Below are positions 46,051 to 57,275 of a stretch of 64,000 nucleotides of DNA, one piece after another. Under the pieces are notes generated by a model. The model saw only the letters and a program-made list of their open reading frames with translations, was not told where the DNA came from and searched no databases. This stretch comes from Hypericum androsaemum (taxonomy: Eukaryota > Streptophyta > Magnoliopsida > Malpighiales > Hypericaceae): contig OZ023181.1 in NCBI GenBank assembly GCA_963995505.1, positions 4,067,487-4,131,486 on the forward strand. Reading direction: 5' to 3'. The position numbers and the translations under genes are program-made. The stretch's first letter is position 1. Each line of letters begins with the position of its first letter.

Positions 46051-46588
46051 AGATTTTTTCCACCCAAAAAAAATATATAATAGATTTTATTAATAAACAC
46101 CTCAACTACTTGGAGATCGACTAGGGATTTTTCACGACCTCCAGCCGGACAAGACTTTTTTAAATTTTTAATAAATATTTTAATTTTATATATAGGTAAA
46201 AAAAATAGGTAAATAACAAAATATAGGTTTGAAAATGACATCCTTCACTCTAGATTTCAGAATTTAACCAATAAAAAAATTCCGGAATTGGAAATAATTG
46301 GGGAAAATTGCGATGTTGACGAAGGTTTGTAATATTTTTGTTTCAATTTCCAGTAGACCATCCGGGCTGACAGAAAAAATCTGGTCGAATTACCTGGTCT
46401 GATCGGATTCTGGGTGATTCGCAAGATCACCGGGCGTACCCTCAAATCTGGAACCTCTAGTACAAAATTCCCAAAATCAATAGTTGCGGAGGGAGCAACT
46501 ACAAACGTAGTGAAACTGACAAAACAACTCCCGAAATCAATAGCTGCGGAGGGAACAACTACAAAGAAAATGAAACTAACAAAACAAC
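46051..46588. other. Spacer with in-frame 60-bp tandem repeat
   Basis: Units 46470-46529 and 46530-46589 are about 87% identical and would encode two 20-residue units ending LTKQL in the ORF 46414-46677. Upstream (46370-46440) is a GATC/CCGG-containing stretch like the hAT MITE family. No gene recognised. Confidence 0.5.
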
Positions 46589-46630
46589 TGTTATGTACCT
46601 CGGATTCTTGTAGCTACTCGTTGGAAAAAC

Positions 46631-46996
46631 ATGGAGACCCAATTTCAAGGTTTGGAGCAGAGATTAGGGTTTCTTAAAAGTGAAAATGAAATTCGTCGCG
46701 GAGAGATCGATGAGCTTCGTCGGGAAACCGTGAAAAGATTCTCAGCCATGGAGGCATTACAAGCAAACTTCCTTGAGAAGATGGAAGCTTTTAATCGCAG
46801 CTTGACGGAGTCGATTAAGATGATGAGTAATGCGATTGGAAAGCTACGGGAAGGAAGAAGATCACCCTTGCCTCTTACGCCTTCGAACAGCCTCCTATGG
46901 CGGAACGAAGTGAAGGACTTGGGTCACGAGATGCGCGAGTTTCATTGCTTCCCCTGCCTCAAGAAAATCTTCGTATGGAAGAGAAAAGCGAGATAA
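46631..46996 (+). pseudogene. Gag-like coiled-coil ORF of the gypsy-like element
   Basis: 122 codons from an ATG. Residues 1-90 form a predicted coiled coil (LRRETVKRFSAMEALQANFL, KMEAFNRSLTESIKMM), the arrangement found at the N-terminus of plant chromovirus-type Gag. The frame closes at TAA 46994-46996; the adjoining frame 46897-47217 continues with KEPLPKVEIPHL, suggesting a frameshift there. Confidence 0.5.
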
Positions 46997-47200
46997 GTGG
47001 GCCGCGAGTGGGATTCACTGCACCACAAGATCGCCATCAAGAAGTTAACAAGAGGCTGCATTCTCAAGAGCGCCTACACGATACAGCTCCGGCGAAAGAA
47101 CCGCTTCCGAAGGTAGAAATTCCTCATCTTAATCCTCAAGTTCGCATTGGATTTTGTGGGAAATCTTTTTTGACAAACCGTACACCTACAGAAAGGAAGG

Positions 47201-48925
47201 TTGGTATTACTTATTAGTGAGATTTACTTTGGAGAAAAATCAGATGTTTGGTCTAATCGAGGATATTACAAGTATGTGGATGTCGGGTTTCTGTTGAGGA
47301 TATTGAATAACAAGGGAATATGTGAATTTGTCGATGCACTGAATTCAAGATTTGGAGACAAATGCTATGAACTTTTTGTTACAGGAAGCATTGAATTTCA
47401 CCAATTGAAGCTGGTGGTTGTAGTCAAGAAGTATGTGAGAAAGTTTGAGAAGTTGAAGGTTGATCTTAGTTGCAATGGGGACTGCGGCAATAACCAGCGA
47501 TACCATGATCATTTCTGGTTTTCTAATGGCTATTGGAATAATGAATCGTCATCTCATGTCTCTGGTTGTGGTGTTAAGTTGCTGATTCAAGCAATGAGAT
47601 TGAATAAATCTAGGAGGAAGCGGTCACCTGAGAAGCTGAAGAAAGCAAAGCTCACATATTCAATGCTTGAATGGGTTAAATGTTTAAAAGAAAAGGAGCT
47701 TGATTCACCTGTCTCAATAGTTGCAACTTGTGGGCTAAGTGTTGTTTTGGTAGGATCAGAAAGCAATAAGTTGCATGATCCAGGCCCCCTCACTGACTTC
47801 ACATCAAGTCACTCTCTTAGAGCACAAAAAGTGTTTACTGCAAATTCAACTAGAGAACTTCCTGGTCTAGATAAGTTTTTTTTATGGTGGCAAGATGAAT
47901 TGGAAAGTATTTGTTCATTGGAAGGTCTTCATAAAAAAATAAAGGGTAATCTACATAGGAACAAAGTGAGGGAGATGGTGTTTTTGTCATGGATCTGCAA
48001 CATTTTTGATGACCAGCAAGAGGTTGCTATACAACAAAAGTTTAAGTTCTCTTATTACAGCTGTTGGTTTCAGCTTTGGAACCAAAGATCGTGGGAGGCT
48101 CTTAATGTTTCTAGGACGGATGTCAATGATTTTGATTTGTTCAAGACTGCCAGCTTGCGCAGGCAGTTATCATCTTTGAAGCTTTTGCAGATGAGTTCAA
48201 AAGGGTTGCATTGTTTGGGATTTGCATACAAGGATGATTTTGGAGAAAATTTAGTGGATCCTTTCCTGACCTCCTTGGCTGGCCATTGCTTCTTTGTGCG
48301 CGAATTTGGTGTTAACTGGGGCACAACTTGGTTTGACGTGGTACAGGGTGTGTTCCAGCATTTGTGTGCCTCAAGTATTGTTGAGAACATGGAACAGTGG
48401 GGATGGAAATTTTTGAGGAATCTAATATTCAAGCCACAGTCTATGACTCACCTGGCATGAGATGTTTTCTCTCTGTTTAGCTACTTAGTTGTGCGGGAGT
48501 TCGGAATTGCAGTTATTCATATGAGTACAGGCCAAGCCCTTTCTGAGAGTATTAGATATATTGATGCGAGATCTGATGTTGTTGTTGATGGTTCACTTCT
48601 GAGAGGGGTAATTGAGAAATTGAAGACCATTTTGGTGCTGGGAATTAAAGGGTTGGTGCTATGAATCAACGTAGTGGGAACACTTTATCAGGTCACTGGC
48701 ATACTTGCAGAAGCTGCTCTTCGGCCAATCTTGATGCAATTCTTTTTACAACAAGGAGGAGGAGCCCTAACTGTCGACAATCAAAGATTTCTGGAGTGTC
48801 TGTTGCAGGGTTTTGCATATTGTGAAGAAGTAGTTATACATGCTACTTATAAACAAGCTATTTTCAAGGGGAATCTTTGCTGTAGCACTTGGTTATACAT
48901 CAACTGTAGGATTACTCCAGAGTGA
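47201..48925 (+). pseudogene. Unassigned long reading frame of ~575 codons with two internal TGA codons
   Basis: A single frame stays open except for TGA at 48458-48460 and 48661-48663. There is no early ATG; the first lies at about 47593. Features: hydrophilic, Cys/His/Trp-containing middle (GCGVKLLIQAMRLNKSRRKR, FLWWQDELESICSLEGLHKK), and a stretch LLQMSSKGLHCLGFAYKDDF that resembles the nucleotide-binding region of plant IIA-type Ca2+-ATPases (MSSKGLRCLGFAYK-like). None of the Gag, protease, RT, RNase H or integrase motifs occurs. The element's coding interior may include captured host sequence. I cannot assign a function. Confidence 0.5.
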
Positions 48926-49049
48926 AGGCACTTTCAGAAAAATATTACAGATGGAACTTGGTGTTTCAGCAAGCTGTAACCAGAGTCACTTCATCTTTAT
49001 AGAGTATATGATGCAAAAATTTCAACATCTCGACATTGACCTGCACATT

Positions 49050-49450
49050 TGTAACAATTGGAAAATAATATTCAATTGTCAATAACCTGTTATTGACAGA
49101 TGATTACAAACATATATATACAATTCTAGAAGTCCTAGATACAAGAGAAGTAGTTGTTAGACAGCTGTACATTTATTTCTCAAGTATCCATTGCAGTAGA
49201 AGACCAACAGTCTTCAAGGATGATTTTGCAGTAGCCAAGGAACAACCTGTCACAGTGAATGCTGGTGACGTATGATGGCTGAAAGTGGATCATTAGGACT
49301 AGATTAAATTCTAATGATGAGCAGACAACAACTCGAACACGTGATCCCAATGAACTGTAGAATTCTGCAGCAGAATTGACAGCATGACTGCTGCAAAATT
49401 TGACAGCAAAATAAGGAAAGTTGCAGCTTCTTCTTATCTCCTACACAACA
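49050..49450 (-). repeat. 3' LTR of the copia element (401 bp)
   Basis: Carries a 9-bp insertion (TGTCAATAA, plus strand, near 49076) absent from the 5' LTR. Confidence 0.95.
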
Positions 49451-49457
49451 CTCCTCC

Positions 49458-52400
49458 TCAAGTTGGGGAATAGATGTCGCAGACACCCAACTTGGATATG
49501 TGATGTTCAAACATGTTTGCACCAACTGGTTTTGTAAAGATATCAGCACTTTGATCAGAGCTTTGAACATAGGGTGTGATGATCGTGCCATCTTGAACTT
49601 TATCACGAACGAAGTGACAATCTATTTCAATATGTTTAGTGCGTTCGTGGAACACTGGATTGGAGGCGATATAGATGGTAGCCTTGTTGTCGCATTTCAA
49701 CTCCATCGGAATGGGAATTTTGATACGAAGTTCACGCATCAGACTTTGTATCCAGATTAATTCGCAAGAAGCGATGGCCATGGCCCGATACTCTACCTCG
49801 GCGCTTGATCCGGAGACGACATTTTGTTTCTTGGATCTCCAAATGACGGGATTGCCACCAATTAGGACACAGTACCCTGACGTGGAGCGCCTATCATCGA
49901 TGGAACCTGCCCAGTCTGAATCTGCATAGGCAGTAACACGCAAGTGATTAGAGTTTTGCATTAAGATGCCCTTACCTGGCGTGCTCTTTAAGTACTTAAG
50001 GATGCGATCTATGACTTCCAAATGAGCAACGCATGGGGCGTGCATAACTTGATTAACGAGACTGACAGCATAAGTTATATCAGGTCGCGTGATCGTTACA
50101 TAGGTCAATTTGCCCACTATCCTCTGAAATTGTTCAACATCCTCATATAGAGCACCTTCCTTATGTGATAGTTTTAAATTGGGTTGAACTGGTGTTCTAA
50201 ATGGTGCAGAACCAAGTTTCTTTGTGTCTTTTAGCAAGTCGAGAACATATTTTCTCTGGTTTATAAAGATGCCACGGGAGGAATATGCAAATTCAACTCC
50301 AAAAAAGTACTTAAGCTTACCTAGATCTTTGATATCAAAACGTTTATGGAGTGCAAGTTTAAGTCGTAGAATAAGATTGAAGCTGCTACTAGTAATGAGT
50401 AGGTCATCAACATAAATGAGTACAATGATTTTACCTTGGGAGTGATTGCAAATAAATACTGACGAGTCAGAGTAGCACTTACGAAAGCCCATTGTGATCA
50501 ATTCGCTACTTAGCTTGGTGTACCAAGCTCTTGGAGATTGTTTGAGTCCATAAATGGCTTTGTGGAGCTTGCATACCTTACCTGTTCCTTCATACGCATG
50601 TCCTGGAGGAGGATGTAAGTAGACTTCTTCTTCCAAGTTTCCCTGCAAAAAAGCGTTCTTGACATCCATGTGTTCTAGGTGCCAGCCTTGGTTAATAGCA
50701 ATAGAAATAATAATACGAATTGTGTTCATCTTTGCGACAGGTGCAAAGGTTTCACAATAATCAATTCCTGGGGTTTGTGTGAAACCTTTGGCAACAAGTC
50801 GTGCTTTATAACGTTCAATAGAGCCATCACTTTTGTGCTTTATCTTAAAGATCTATTTGCAGTCAATGGCTTTTTTATTAGCAGGTAAATCGACTATAGA
50901 CCAAGTCTGATTTTTTCTCAGTGCCTCAAGTTCTTCTGCCATAGCCTGCTGCCAGACTTTATGTTTGACAGCTTGCAAGTAACTCTTAGGTTCAATGACT
51001 TTGTCTAAGCAGCTAAGAAAGGTCATCTGGCTGCCTTTTATCTTATCATAGGATATGAACTGCTCAATAGGATAAAAACCATGAAAGGTTTTGAAATCTT
51101 TAAGCTTGCAGCTAGGTTGTTTAATCCTATTTGATCTTCTTAAGGTTGTATCATTTTGCACAGGTATGATTTCACCTGGATGTTCTGACTGATTTCCATT
51201 ACCTTGATCATTATGCTCAGATGTGTTAGGGTACATACCTGCACTGTGCTCTGCTTGTTCAACGGCTACTTGGTTATCTGCAGAATCAGTATTGCTGGTC
51301 TGATTTATATTGGACTGAGGAATGATATTGGGAACATCTGCTATGTTCTGCTTGAGAGCTCCAACCTGCAAAAAAGTATCTCCACACGGAATTATAGGCA
51401 ATGGTCTAGTGGAAATTTCATTAGACGTCTCCCCCTGACTAGCATTCTTCTCATTACTGGGATAAAAGGGCATCTCTTCCACAAAATGTACATCTCGTGA
51501 GATGATCTTCAGTTTAAGTTCGGGGTTATAACACTTGTAGCCCTTTTGAGTGTTAGAGTAACCCAAAAATATGCATTTAATGGATCTTTTGTCAAATTTA
51601 TCCCATTTTTCTGCAGGAGCATGTGTAAAACAACAGCAACCAAAGACTTTTAGGTAAGATAAGTCTGGATTTCTACTTTGCAATATCTCAATTGGTGATT
51701 TAGCATTTAAGATCTTGGAAGGCATCCTATTGATTAAGTGGCAAGCTGTTAAAACAGCTTCGTTCCAATAGGATTTACTAACATTCATCTTGAACATGAG
51801 TGCTCTTGCTGTCTCGTTCTTACGTTCAGCAATTCCGTTTTGTTGAGGCGTATAAATGCACGAAGTCTGATGGATGATGCCTAAGTTAAGTAGATATTCT
51901 CTGAAATCTTTTTTATATTCACTACCATTATCAGTTCGGAAAATTTTTATGGTAGAATTAAACTGATTAGTAACCAATCTGTTGAAATCTTTAAAGGCTT
52001 TAAAAACTTCACTTTTATGTTTGAGCAAGTAAATCCAAACACCCCTACTATGGTGATCGATAAAGGACACAAAATAGTTAAAACCATCATATGAGGTTAA
52101 GGGAGAAGTCCACACATCTGAATGAACAAGCTGAAAGGGTTTATTATAAACTGATTCATATTTTTCGAATAGAATCCTACATTGTTTGGCATACAAGCAG
52201 CTTTCACAATGAAGAGATTCACTGCCTAGATCAGGAAACAGTTTATGAAGTGCAATAGAATTAGGGTGTCCTAGCCTATCATGCCAAAGTCGATGAAGAT
52301 CAGAGTTCTTTAGAGCAACATGAGCACAAGAGCTGTGTTTGATGAAGTATAAGCCATTAATTTGTTCTCCTTCACCAATCATCTTCAGTGTTTTACAGTC

Positions 52401-53827
52401 CTGAAATTTAACTGAATTAGCAGAGAAGATAGCAAGGTAATTTAGTTGTTTGGTCAGTTTGCTTATAGACAGTAAGTTGTTTGATAGATCAGGTACAAAC
52501 AAGGCTTCTAAGTCTTTAGAATTCTGCAAGATTTTTGTCTTTCCTTTTCCCAGAATAGGTATTTGTTTACCATCTGCAACAAGGATGGACTGATTTTTTA
52601 TTGGTTTGAACGAAGTAATTGGTGATCTATTTTTTATCATGTGCTCATTTGCACCAGAATCTATAATCCATGATTAACTAGGCACATTAGCATGTAGAGC
52701 ATGGTTAGTGATAGCAGAAAAGCATTGAGAGGGCTTACCAATCTTACCCTCGCAGTGTTGCTTCATTGTTTCACCAGGTTCATTGTTGCTCTTGAGGTGC
52801 ATTAGAACATTTTGAGCAATTTCATCAATAGAGATCTGTGAGGAGGAGGATGCAGAGAATGCACTATTTTTTTCTGGATAGGTATTGGACTTCTCCTTGT
52901 TTTCTTTTTGCAGCTTTAGGTGTGGATTAAGAATCCAACACCGATCTTTTGTATGTCCAGATTTTCCACAGTGATCACAGGTATAATGTGGCCGTGTTGA
53001 TTTTCCTCCTCTTCCACGATTTGAAGAGTTCCCTCCTCTAGAAGATATGAATCTTTTGGCAGCTTGAGTTGAGGCTTCTTGGCTACTTACGAAGGCACTA
53101 GTTTCAGTTGCAGCTGTTGGATCCTTCTGATAAGAACTCATCAGATTCTTCCTTGTTTCTTCCTTTTGAATTCTTGCACAGACAGTATTGAATGAAGGAA
53201 GTTCAGAAGATGTCAGTATTTGTTCTTGAAGAACCTCAAATTCTGGTCCGAGACTCATTAGGATCTTAAAGATCCAATCCTCTTCCTCCCTTTTGTTTAG
53301 AACAGCAGGGTCAGTGGAAGCAGGTCTTAACATCGAGAGCTCATCCCACATAGATTTTAGTTTACTGAGCAGCTCAACAAATGATTTATCTCCCTTTTGT
53401 AAGTCAGCAATACCTTTTTTAAGCTCAAACACTCTGTAGAGGTTTCCCTGTTGAGAGCAGAGAGCTTTGACAGAATCCCAGAGTTCCTTGGCACTAGTGG
53501 CATAATTGAAGAGATCGTGCAATTCAGAATCGATGTTGTTGAGAAGCCAGGACATCACCTGGTGATCGTACATACTCCATTCAAGAAATTTGGGGTCAGT
53601 GACTGCTGGAGCAGGCAATTCACCATTGATAAACCTCACACGTCCTCTTCCACATAGAGCAATGAACACCGCCTTAGACCACGACAAGTAATTCTTTCCA
53701 TTGAAAGAAATAGTGGTAATTTTGAGGCTCGTGTTACCATCAATCTCAGAAATCCTCTTGAGGAGGTCAAGATTTGAGGAGGAGGAAATAATTTCAGGAA
53801 CATTTTCATTTGAAGAGTTTTGAGCAT
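49458..53827 (-). pseudogene. Copia gag-pol polyprotein, inactivated
   Basis: One frame from about 53825 down to 49458. Gag with SFNGKNYLSWSKAVF, then the zinc knuckle CDHCGKSGHTKDRC; protease WIIDSGANEHM; integrase HHCC (LWHDRLGH..CESCLYAK) and DDE residues (HSDVW, FRTDNGSEY, NGIAERKNE); reverse transcriptase (MDVKNAFLQG, LIYVDDLLI); RNase H (AYADSDWAG, CDNKATIYIA). Lesions: the ATG at 53825-53827 is one base out of frame with Gag, TAA at 52674-52676 between Gag and protease, and TAG at 50853-50855 where the family has Trp. Otherwise the frame is undamaged, consistent with the near-identical LTRs. Confidence 0.95.
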
Positions 53828-53846
53828 GGTAATGGCTCTGATACTA

Positions 53847-54238
53847 TGTAACAATTGGAAAATAATATTCAATCCTGTTATTGACAGATGATTACAAACA
53901 TATATATACAATTCTAGAAGTCCTAGATACTAGAGAAGTAGTTGTTAGACAGCTGTACATTTATTTCTCAAGTATCCATTGCAGTAGAAGACCAACAGTC
54001 TTCAAGGATGATTTTGCAGTAGCCAAGGAACAACCTGTCGCAGTGAATGCTGGTGACGTATGGTGGCTGAAAGTGGATCATTAGGACTAGATTAAATTCT
54101 AATGATGAGCAGACAACAACTCGAACACGTGATCCCAATGAACTGTAGAATTCTGCAGCAGAATTGACAGCATGACTGCTGCAAAATTTGACAGCAAAAT
54201 AAGGAAAGTTGCAGCTTCTTCTTATCTCCTACACAACA
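53847..54238 (-). repeat. 5' LTR of the copia element (392 bp)
   Basis: Differs from the 3' LTR at three aligned bases, all outside the ends. Confidence 0.95.
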
Positions 54239-54605
54239 ACATTGACTTTGACAAATGGAGATTCTTTCAAAGGAGGATGGTTAAATGGCGTAATACAAGG
54301 ATTTGGAGTCCATCCATGGATCGATGGCGGTTGTTTGTTGCAAATCAGACTCAAGGTTTAAAGGGATTCTATGACCTTGTTATGTTCTAAACTTTGAGGA
54401 CAAGGTTTTGTTGAACGGGGGAGTTGTTATGTACCTAGGTTTTATTAGGCCTTAATGAGTTGTATTCGTATGGGCCTTAGGTCAAGGTTAGTCAGATTGA
54501 GCCAATAGTAGTATAAATTGAAGTGTAAAGGGATTCTACAACTATTCTTGACATTGTAAACATTTTCTAAGGAAACACGTATTCCTCTTATATCTCTCCT
54601 CTCTA

Positions 54606-55175
54606 CAGTAAAATCTCTGTAAAGTGATAATCTCTCTAAACTGATAAAAAGTCCTGGTCCCGAGTCGGGACCAGTGTTAAAATGTGATAACTCCTCTATC
54701 GTAATAACTGAAACTTTTTCAGAAAATTTTAGTGTAAAATTACGGTCCCAATTTTCTCATAAAGTGATATTTTTGAATAAATACATATATTTTTACGTAC
54801 TTTGCAAATTTGAAAATTAGTTTAAGATGTTAATTTGTGCTAAATTTTCTTGTTTGATAATTTTTACATCATCATTCATCTTTTGAATTATCTTCAAATA
54901 GTTCTTGTGATCGTCGTCTTGTTGTAAAAAATATTTCAATCGAGTGTAGTATTTGAATAACGCTTTAAGCCGAGATTTAAGTTATCTCGTGACTTTTATT
55001 TGCATTTTTGTTTGATTGATTCAAAATTGCATCGACAATATCTTATTTGGTCGGAATGTAGCAGATAGAGAGGTCTCGGTCAAATGAGAATTACACAATA
55101 ATTTTTTTGTAGTAAAAAAATATAAACGATAATTTTCTCCGGTCCCAACAATATCATTTTAAAGAAGTTTTACTA
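54606..55175. mobile_element. Tc1/mariner (pogo-like) MITE, 570 bp
   Basis: Ends CAGTAAAATCTCTGTAAAGT and, inverted, TAGTAAAACTTCTTTAAAAT; flanked by TA on each side (54604-54605, 55176-55177). Internal GGTCCCGAGTCGGGACC and GGTCCCAAC words near the two ends are typical of this plant family. No transposase. Sits inside the gypsy-like 3' LTR. Confidence 0.85.
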
Positions 55176-55256
55176 TATCTCAATTCTCTCTTTTTTCCCA
55201 ATTTCTACCAATTAGGGTTGTTGAATCCTAATCCCTTAATCAGGGATATTACAACA

Positions 55257-55608
55257 ACCCAGAGGTATCCCAGATCGACTAACTCCCATACATAACCTAC
55301 GAGGCTGTAAACACGAACTTGGTCAAAACTCAACCGTAGAAAAACCTAACGGAAACCCGCGACAAAAGTTCTCGTCTTTAATTTTTGCACCAACCAGACC
55401 CAAGTTGAGAGCCACGCGAACTCGCTCCTGGGGCATGAAAACGACAAGCTCTGAGCGAAGAACATACCGGTCAAATTCCCAGCGAAACATATATAATGTG
55501 CATATTATTACACGTTATTCTGTTCGTTAATTTTCTCGACATTATGGAGGAAATGAATTATCAGTACTAACCTTTAAAACCTGAACAACACGTGAACAAA
55601 GTTTCATT
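55257..55608. other. Spacer between gypsy-like LTR and inverted NPF copy
   Basis: No coding sequence recognised. The last ~50 bases are homologous to the region after the stop codon of the 42.6-kb NPF gene, in reverse orientation. Confidence 0.45.
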
Positions 55609-56557
55609 TCATACGTTTCCTTCTTTTTCTTTTTCCTCAACTTCTTTCTCTTCTTCTTCATCTTTTCTTTCTCTTCTTCTTCTTCCTCCTCCTTCTTCTT
55701 CTGCTTCTTCTACTTCTGCTGCTGCTACTACTTCTAGTGTTGCTTCTACTACTGCTAGAATTCCTTCTACTCCATTGCTTGACTCCTCCTCGTCATCCAC
55801 AGGTTGTTCGAAGTGGCTTAAATAACCAACCGCTGCAAAGAAGACGATATTTGCCGCGGAGACAACTGCTAGCACCTTGTAGAAGGAATCTAACCGACTT
55901 TCATCTATACTACCAGCGAACCAACCAACTCGGCCATTCCTTCCGGTCAGTTTCTGTATTGCGAAGATCATTCCAAGGAATAGTATAGTTCCTGCACCGT
56001 ATACACCTTCTGCTAGAGCATTGGCGTAATTCTCCATTGACGATGGCGCTTGGTGCTTAAAGAAGCCCTTGATTCCATCTTCTGTGAGCCCGTTCATTGC
56101 ACCAAGAAGTGCAAATTGCGGAGTCAGCCAAAAAGCCGACATTGGAATCTTGTAATTCGATTCTTGCAATAAGCCATAGTCTCTGATGACTTGGAGCCTG
56201 TGCTCTTCTATTGCCCAAGCGACAATGCAACAGAAAATGGAAACTAGTAGTCCCGAGCCAATCTTTATTATGTCGGACTTTTTTCGGATTGAGCTTCTCT
56301 GTCTTCTTATTATGAAACCATAGATTTTGCTGGTAGCTATCCCTACAACAACTGCCATTACTATGAAGCCTGCAAGAGGAAACTTATGCAGGGAGCCGAT
56401 GCTTAAATCCATGTTATTCGCTTGCTCTAAGAAGAAGGTGTTTCCTATGCTCTCCACTGCGCCATACATCAAGAAGGTCAAGGTCAATGGAAACAGTCCA
56501 AATAATTTCTTTGTATCCTCTACGTCTTGCACTTCAGCTTTAGCTTTGTTAAGAAAC
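55609..56557 (-). pseudogene. NPF transporter, C-terminal half only (inverted paralogue)
   Basis: Open for its whole length and homologous to the last exon of the 39.8-42.6 kb gene: FLNKAKAEVQDVEDTKKLFG, GLFPLTLTFLMYGAVES, LLQESNYKIPMSAFWLTPQF, ALLGAMNGLTEDG and AIQKLTGRNGRVGWFAGS. Four to six membrane spans remain. The C-terminus is a long acidic tail with an Ala/Val-rich insert (VEATLEVVAAAEVEEAEEEG) and Arg/Glu/Lys runs, created by trinucleotide repeats. The intron acceptor before it (TTGCAG) is intact, but nothing upstream matches earlier NPF exons; a perfect palindrome and a copia LTR follow instead. It therefore lacks the N-terminal half of the transporter. Confidence 0.88.
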
Positions 56558-56707
56558 CTGCAATTAGCACAACGAAAATTAAAAGGAAAATAGAAAAAAA
56601 AATATTGCATTGAAGATATCGAGAACTCAATAATGGATATTCTCTTTCAGTCCAATAATAATAGGTTTAAATTCACTTTTGATTCAAGGCAAAATAGAAT
56701 ATGTCGC

Positions 56708-56820
56708 TTGATTTTATTTCTACATCAATATATACATCATCTTCGTAACAGACCATGACTTAAACTAAGTCATGGTCTGTTACGAAGATGATGTATATAT
56801 TGATGTAGAAATAAAATCAA
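56708..56820. repeat. Perfect 55-bp inverted repeat with 3-nt loop
   Basis: Arm 56708-56762 is the exact reverse complement of 56766-56820; the loop is AAC. The right arm is continuous with the copia LTR on its right, so it is probably the parental copy; the left arm ends at a junction 150 bp from the truncated NPF exon. Confidence 0.97.
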
Positions 56821-57081
56821 CAAAATAAGCTAAGTTATCTGCTATGTAAATCAAACTACAACAAACTCTTAAGAGTTTAAATATGCAACAAATAGATTGA
56901 CATGTAACAACCGGATAGATGTGTATTTGTAACATTCTTCTTTCAAGTTGGAGCGTGGAGATCGACGAAACCCAACTTGGAAACAAGTGTCCGAAAATGA
57001 TCAACACCAAGTCCTTTGATAAAAAGATCAGTCAGCTGTAATGTGGTGCTAATCTTGCCAGGTGAAATTTTATTAGAAACA

Positions 57082-57275
57082 ACACGTTCACGAACGAAGT
57101 AGCAGTCCATCTCGACATGCTTCGTAAACTCATGATAAACTGGATTTTGGGTGATATGCAATGCGGTTGATAATCGCAACACGTTCACGAACGAAGTAGC
57201 AGTCCATCTCGACATGCTTCGTAAACTCATGATAAACTAGATTTTGGGTGATATGCAATGCGGTTGATAATCGCA
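57082..57275. repeat. 97-bp tandem duplication in copia RNase H region
   Basis: Copies 57082-57178 and 57179-57275 differ at one base (CTGG/CTAG). 97 is not a multiple of three, so the duplication also shifts the frame. Confidence 0.92.

Larger units (their letters stand above)
49050..54238 (-). mobile_element. Complete Ty1-copia retrotransposon with LTRs and TSD
   Basis: 5,189 bp on the reverse strand. LTRs 49050-49450 (3') and 53847-54238 (5') begin TGTTGTGTAGG and end CAATTGTTACA in element orientation. They differ by one 9-bp indel and three substitutions. The target duplication ACATT is exact (49045-49049, 54239-54243). A primer-binding-site-like string TAGTATCAGAGCC follows the 5' LTR (usual form TGGTATCAGAGC), and a purine tract precedes the 3' LTR. 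It inserted into the gypsy-like element. Confidence 0.97.
46589..55256 (+). mobile_element. Ty3-gypsy-like element with non-canonical interior, split by a copia insertion
   Basis: The outer parts are 46589-49049 and 54239-55256. The left part has a gag-like start with METQFQGLEQRLGFLK and a coiled coil, as in gypsy elements. The right part ends in the gypsy-type string GAGGACAAGGTTTTG then a purine tract GGGGGAG, followed by an LTR that begins TGTTATGTACC at 54425 and probably ends ..ACAACA at 55256. TGTTATGTACC also occurs at 46589, but the rest of the 5' LTR and a primer-binding site are not seen. No reverse transcriptase, integrase or protease is present; the interior is instead a long unassigned frame. 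Confidence 0.6.

Noticed and set aside
48140..48460. Calling the 47.2-48.9 kb frame a Ca2+-ATPase gene
   Set aside because: Only one stretch of about 16 residues resembles the family; the phosphorylation motif and membrane domains are absent.
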